DNA of 64,000 nucleotides, taken from assembly GCA_036964625.1 (NCBI GenBank), contig JBALTG010000005.1, positions 1 to 64,000 of the forward strand, written 5' to 3'. The DNA comes from Motiliproteus sp036964625. GTDB taxonomy: Bacteria > Pseudomonadota > Gammaproteobacteria > Pseudomonadales > Balneatricaceae. This document shows positions 60,860 to 64,000 of this stretch, one piece after another. How positions within the stretch are numbered: the first letter of the stretch is position 1; each line of letters starts with the position of its first letter. A program made the position numbers and the translations under genes. Under the pieces are notes generated by a model. It was not told where the DNA came from. It saw only the letters and a list, made by a program, of their open reading frames with translations, and did not search any database.

Positions 60860-61795
60860 ATGAACGACGCCAGTATCTACACCAGCCTGAAAGCTCTGGT
60901 GGCATTCCAGCACCAGGTCTACGGATTCAGTTTTTTACCCAAGCAGCCGCAGCACAGCATTTTATCCGGGCGCCATGCGTCTCGGCTGCGCGGGCGAGGG
61001 CTCAACTTTGAAGAGTTAAGGCACTACCGTGCCGGCGATGATATTCGCACCCTGGACTGGAAAGTTACCAATCGCACCGGCAAGCCCCATGTGCGGGTTT
61101 ATACCGAAGAGAAGGAAAGACCGGTTTTGCTGGTCGTGGATCAGCGAATCAGCATGTTTTTTGGCAGTCAGGTGAAGATGAAATCGGTCATAGCCGCCGA
61201 ACTTTCGGCGTTGGCGGCGTGGCGGGTTTTGTCGGTCGGTGATCGAGTCGGCGCGCTGGTGTTCAATGATGCTGAGGTGGTAGAGACCCGGCCGCACCGC
61301 AGCCGCAAAGCGGTGATGCAGATACTGCATAATGTGGTGAAGCTAAATCACCGTTTAACAGCCGATTACCCGGATCCACAAAATGACGCCCAGTTGAATC
61401 TGGCATTGAAACAAACCGAACGACTCAGCGGCCATGACTATCTGATCGTGATCATTAGCGATATGAGCGGCTGGGACGATGAAACCGTTAAACGAATCAA
61501 ACGACTGGCGCGGCACAATGATGTCATCGTCTCGCTGGTCTTTGACCCAATGGAAAAGGCTCTACCGGATGGTAGCCAGCTGGTATTGAGTGATGGAGCG
61601 TTGCAGATCCAACTGCAATCCAATACTGCAGGACTCAAGCAACAGTACACCGAACACTTTGATAATGCCGTCGAATACCTACAGCAGGAGATGAGCAAGC
61701 ACGGTATACCGGTTATTCCCGTGAGCACTAGCGAACCCGCACTGGACCAGGTCAGGCAGGCGATCGGCGAACGCATGGCAAGGCCGAGCCGATGA
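60860..61795 (+). CDS. DUF58 domain-containing protein
   Basis: Protein of 311 aa of the DUF58 family, a VWA-related fold that accompanies MoxR. The defining motif is LRHYRAGDDIRTLDWKVTNR at about 55-75, followed by VYTEEKERPVLLVVDQRISM, where the MIDAS-like DQRIS lacks a full DxSxS. The C-terminal half is the VWA-like part (LIVIISDMSGWDD). It is soluble, without the N-terminal membrane segments some DUF58 proteins have. It overlaps DUF4381 by 4 bp, so it belongs to the same operon. Confidence 0.92.
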   Translation: MNDASIYTSLKALVAFQHQVYGFSFLPKQPQHSILSGRHASRLRGRGLNFEELRHYRAGDDIRTLDWKVTNRTGKPHVRVYTEEKERPVLLVVDQRISMFFGSQVKMKSVIAAELSALAAWRVLSVGDRVGALVFNDAEVVETRPHRSRKAVMQILHNVVKLNHRLTADYPDPQNDAQLNLALKQTERLSGHDYLIVIISDMSGWDDETVKRIKRLARHNDVIVSLVFDPMEKALPDGSQLVLSDGALQIQLQSNTAGLKQQYTEHFDNAVEYLQQEMSKHGIPVIPVSTSEPALDQVRQAIGERMARPSR

Positions 61796-62292
61796 ACATC
61801 GAGAACAGTGATAGCTTTGGCAACTATCTGATTCACGGTATCGATGAGATCGCTTTGCCAGCCCCGATTAGTTGGTGGCCGTCCGCACCGGGTTGGCAGG
61901 TGCTGGGTTTTATCGCGGCTGCTTGGCTGGTTTGGCGTGGAATTCGCTGGTCAACAGGCTGGTGGCGTAACCGCTACCGCCGCGAAGCGTTATGGCAGCT
62001 GCAACAACATCAACAACAGGATATGGTCGCCGTGTTGCCGTATTACCTTAAGGTGACCGCATTGCAGGCGTACCCGCGTGAGGAGGTGGCAAGCCTGAGC
62101 GGCAGCGACTGGTTAGCCTTTCTGGATGCCCATTATTCGGGCCCCTCGTTTACCGAGAGACCGGGTAAACAACTGTTGTCAGTCAGTTATCTGCCCCAGG
62201 ATCGATGGCAATTGGATGATGAGGCAAGGACGGCGCTTATCGATATGTCGCTACAGTGGATTGCGACGCATCGGGAACCTAGCCATGTATGA
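61792..62292 (+). CDS. DUF4381 domain-containing protein
   Basis: Small membrane protein of 166 aa. IDEIALPAPISWWPSAPGW near the N-terminus is typical of DUF4381, followed by one membrane segment (LGFIAAAWLVWRGIRW) and a cytoplasmic helical domain with ALQAYPREEVASLSGSDWLA. These proteins sit in MoxR/VWA operons with unknown function. ATG overlaps the DUF58 stop, and the gene overlaps the next one by 8 bp. Confidence 0.87.
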   Translation: MNIENSDSFGNYLIHGIDEIALPAPISWWPSAPGWQVLGFIAAAWLVWRGIRWSTGWWRNRYRREALWQLQQHQQQDMVAVLPYYLKVTALQAYPREEVASLSGSDWLAFLDAHYSGPSFTERPGKQLLSVSYLPQDRWQLDDEARTALIDMSLQWIATHREPSHV

Positions 62293-63280
62293 GTTTGCAT
62301 TTCCCTGGTTGTTTGTCACGCTGCCTTTGCCGCTGCTGGTGCTCTGGCTGGTGCCTGCCTACCGGGAGAGCAAGGATTCTGTCCGCGTTCCCTTCTTTCA
62401 ACGGCTGGTGAACCTGACCGGTCAGCGGCCGCAAAAAGGGGCCGTCATCCTGCAACGGCTGCTGTTTCAAAAGATCTGGGTACCGGCATCCTGGCTCTTG
62501 TTAGTCGTAGCCATGGCCAAACCCTTGTGGATCGGGGATCCCATCGAGCTGACCAAGTCCGCAAGGGATTTGATGGTGTCTGTGGATCTCTCCGGTTCCA
62601 TGGGAACGATGGATTTTAAACTGGCCGATGGAACCGAGATCTCTCGTCTTGCAGCCGTTAAACAGGTGTTGGCGGAGTTTGCAGTGCAACGCCAGCATGA
62701 TCGGCTGGGTATGATCGTTTTTGGTGACTCTCCCTACTTGCAGACGCCGTTTACCGAGGATCATGCCACCTGGCTGACCCTGCTACAGGAAACCGAGATA
62801 GGGATGGCCGGGCAAAGTACAATGTTCGGCGATGCGATCGGATTGGCGATCAAGCTGTTTGATGGCAGTGAAACGGATAATCGCGTGTTGATCATGTTAA
62901 CCGACGGTAATGATACCGGCAGTAAGGTACCGCCGATTGAAGCCGCCAAGGTCGCAGCCCACAATAACGTCACGATCTATACCATTGCGGTTGGCAACCC
63001 GGAGGCGGTTGGCGAAGAGGAGGTGGAACTCGAGGTGATGACATCTGTTGCCGAGATTACCGGGGGTAATGCCTACCAGGCCTTCGATCGTGCTGAACTG
63101 GAACAGGTTTATCAAGATATTTCACGACTCGAGCCTGAAATGCACGAAACCCTCAGTTTCCGACCCCGCCAGAGTCTGCATCATTACCCTGTGGGTATCG
63201 TTATCGTCGGTTACATGGCGTTTTTTAGCCTGATGACGATTCAGACCCTAGTCCGCAAGAGGAGGACTCCTCTTGTTTGA
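62285..63280 (+). CDS. VWA domain-containing membrane protein (BatA-like)
   Basis: 331 aa from the ATG at 62285. Two N-terminal membrane segments (FPWLFVTLPLPLLVLWLV and IWVPASWLLLVVAMAKPLW) are followed by a von Willebrand factor A domain with an intact MIDAS, VSVDLSGSMGTMDF, and MLTDGNDTGSKVPP as the later metal motif. A C-terminal membrane segment (YPVGIVIVGYMAFFSLMTI) closes it. This topology is that of BatA of the aerotolerance-type operons. It probably binds MoxR-driven clients in the periplasm or at the membrane. Confidence 0.91.
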   Translation: MYEFAFPWLFVTLPLPLLVLWLVPAYRESKDSVRVPFFQRLVNLTGQRPQKGAVILQRLLFQKIWVPASWLLLVVAMAKPLWIGDPIELTKSARDLMVSVDLSGSMGTMDFKLADGTEISRLAAVKQVLAEFAVQRQHDRLGMIVFGDSPYLQTPFTEDHATWLTLLQETEIGMAGQSTMFGDAIGLAIKLFDGSETDNRVLIMLTDGNDTGSKVPPIEAAKVAAHNNVTIYTIAVGNPEAVGEEEVELEVMTSVAEITGGNAYQAFDRAELEQVYQDISRLEPEMHETLSFRPRQSLHHYPVGIVIVGYMAFFSLMTIQTLVRKRRTPLV

Positions 63281-64000
63281 GTGGCTACCCATAAATTTCG
63301 GGCAGTTTAGCTATTTTCATCTGTTGCGTCCCTGGTGGTTGCTCGCGCTAATCCCCCTTCTAGTGCCCTTGTCCTTTTTGTTGAAGGCCAATAACCCCGT
63401 TGAACAGTGGCGCAGGATAATCGATCCGGCGCTGTTAAAGGCGATGGTGGTTCGCCATGGGCAGAGCAGCCGATTCAACCCGGTCACGGTGGCGGTCTTT
63501 GTCGTGCTGCTAGGTGTTATTGCCATGGCGGGGCCGACCTGGAAACAGCAACCCTCACCCTTTTCTGAAGATATCGCCGCTCTAATTATCGCTCTGGATG
63601 TGTCGTCTTCGATGCAACAGCAGGATGTTCAACCCTCTCGGCTGGAACGGGCAAAGCTGAAAGTAAAAGACCTGCTGGCGTTGCGCCCGGGTGGGCGGGT
63701 CGGATTGATTGTGTTTGCAGGAAGCGCGCACAGCGTGATACCGCTGACCAACGACCCGGAGGTGATTAAAAACTTTCTTGATGCGATAGAACCCGAAATC
63801 ATGCCTCGCAAAGGCAAATTTCCAGAGCAAGTGCTGCCCATTGCCGAACAGATGCTGGGCAATTCACCGGTACCTGGCACGGTGTTACTGATTGGCGACG
63901 GCGTCAGCCCCAAGACAGCGGCGGTTTTTGAGCAGTATTTCTCGGTGCGGCAGCACCAATTGCTGCTGTTGGGGGTAGGGCGTGATTCTGTTGCGGGAGA
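63273..64000 (+). CDS. VWA domain-containing protein (BatB-like), partial at right edge
   Basis: Open to the window end. The start is a TTG at 63273 with AGGAGGA seven bases upstream and an 8-bp overlap with the BatA-like gene; no ATG is suitably placed. N-terminal membrane segments (WWLLALIPLLVPLSFLL and VTVAVFVVLLGVIAMAG) precede a VWA domain with MIDAS ALDVSSSMQQQDV and LIGDGVSPKTA. At least 242 codons are present. BatB-like proteins often carry TPR repeats at the C-terminus; that part is beyond the window. Confidence 0.85.
   Translation, partial: MFEWLPINFGQFSYFHLLRPWWLLALIPLLVPLSFLLKANNPVEQWRRIIDPALLKAMVVRHGQSSRFNPVTVAVFVVLLGVIAMAGPTWKQQPSPFSEDIAALIIALDVSSSMQQQDVQPSRLERAKLKVKDLLALRPGGRVGLIVFAGSAHSVIPLTNDPEVIKNFLDAIEPEIMPRKGKFPEQVLPIAEQMLGNSPVPGTVLLIGDGVSPKTAAVFEQYFSVRQHQLLLLGVGRDSVAG

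Overview
The window reads as a chromosomal segment of an aerobic, lipid-metabolising gammaproteobacterium, probably marine. This rests on gene content: many acyl-CoA ligases and dehydrogenases, wax ester synthase/DGAT-type acyltransferases beside a phasin, an OmpW porin, HupE/UreJ, DUF1254/DUF1329/DUF3604 proteins and AraC regulators of the arabinose-binding-like type. No rRNA, tRNA, CRISPR array or intact insertion sequence was seen. Base composition looks moderately GC-rich, except for a visibly more AT-rich block at about 14.1-17.6 kb.

Layout. 0.2-10.6 kb: AraC regulator, glutathione transferase, and two acyl-CoA dehydrogenase plus acyl-CoA ligase pairs with an XRE/MmyB-like regulator between them. 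A TetR regulator is divergent from a crotonase whose promoter carries two matching palindromes. 11.0-13.8 kb: two short-chain dehydrogenases around an OmpW porin. 14.1-21.3 kb: a three-gene biotin-dependent carboxylase (pyruvate-carboxylase-like carboxyltransferase, AccB-like carrier, biotin carboxylase), then acetoacetyl-CoA synthetase and thiolase. Read together, these could carboxylate a small ketone and turn the product into acetyl-CoA. 22.0-30.6 kb: a MalT-like LuxR regulator divergent from DUF1254, DUF3604, a parvulin-like protein and HupE/UreJ. 30.6-37.1 kb: a decaying zone with an IS91-type transposase tail, an AraC tail, and four broken genes, beside intact AraC genes.

38.4-45.4 kb encodes a complete beta-oxidation cycle of peroxisomal type: ligase, MFE-2-like dehydrogenase, SCP-x thiolase, a catalytic plus non-catalytic MaoC pair, and an acyl-CoA dehydrogenase. 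An alpha-methylacyl-CoA racemase homologue lies at 55.9-57.1 kb, so methyl-branched or sterol-like side chains are plausible substrates. 45.7-54.2 kb is a storage-lipid island: TetR, phasin, two WS/DGAT proteins, three alpha/beta hydrolases and a nitroreductase. In it one WS/DGAT and one HSL-type hydrolase have lost catalytic residues while a paralogue keeps them.

The last part holds a metallo-beta-lactamase-fold hydrolase, small ORFs, the racemase, a 91-bp MITE-like inverted-repeat element, a hotdog thioesterase, a secreted sulfatase, and the start of a MoxR-DUF58-DUF4381-VWA-VWA operon that runs off the right edge.
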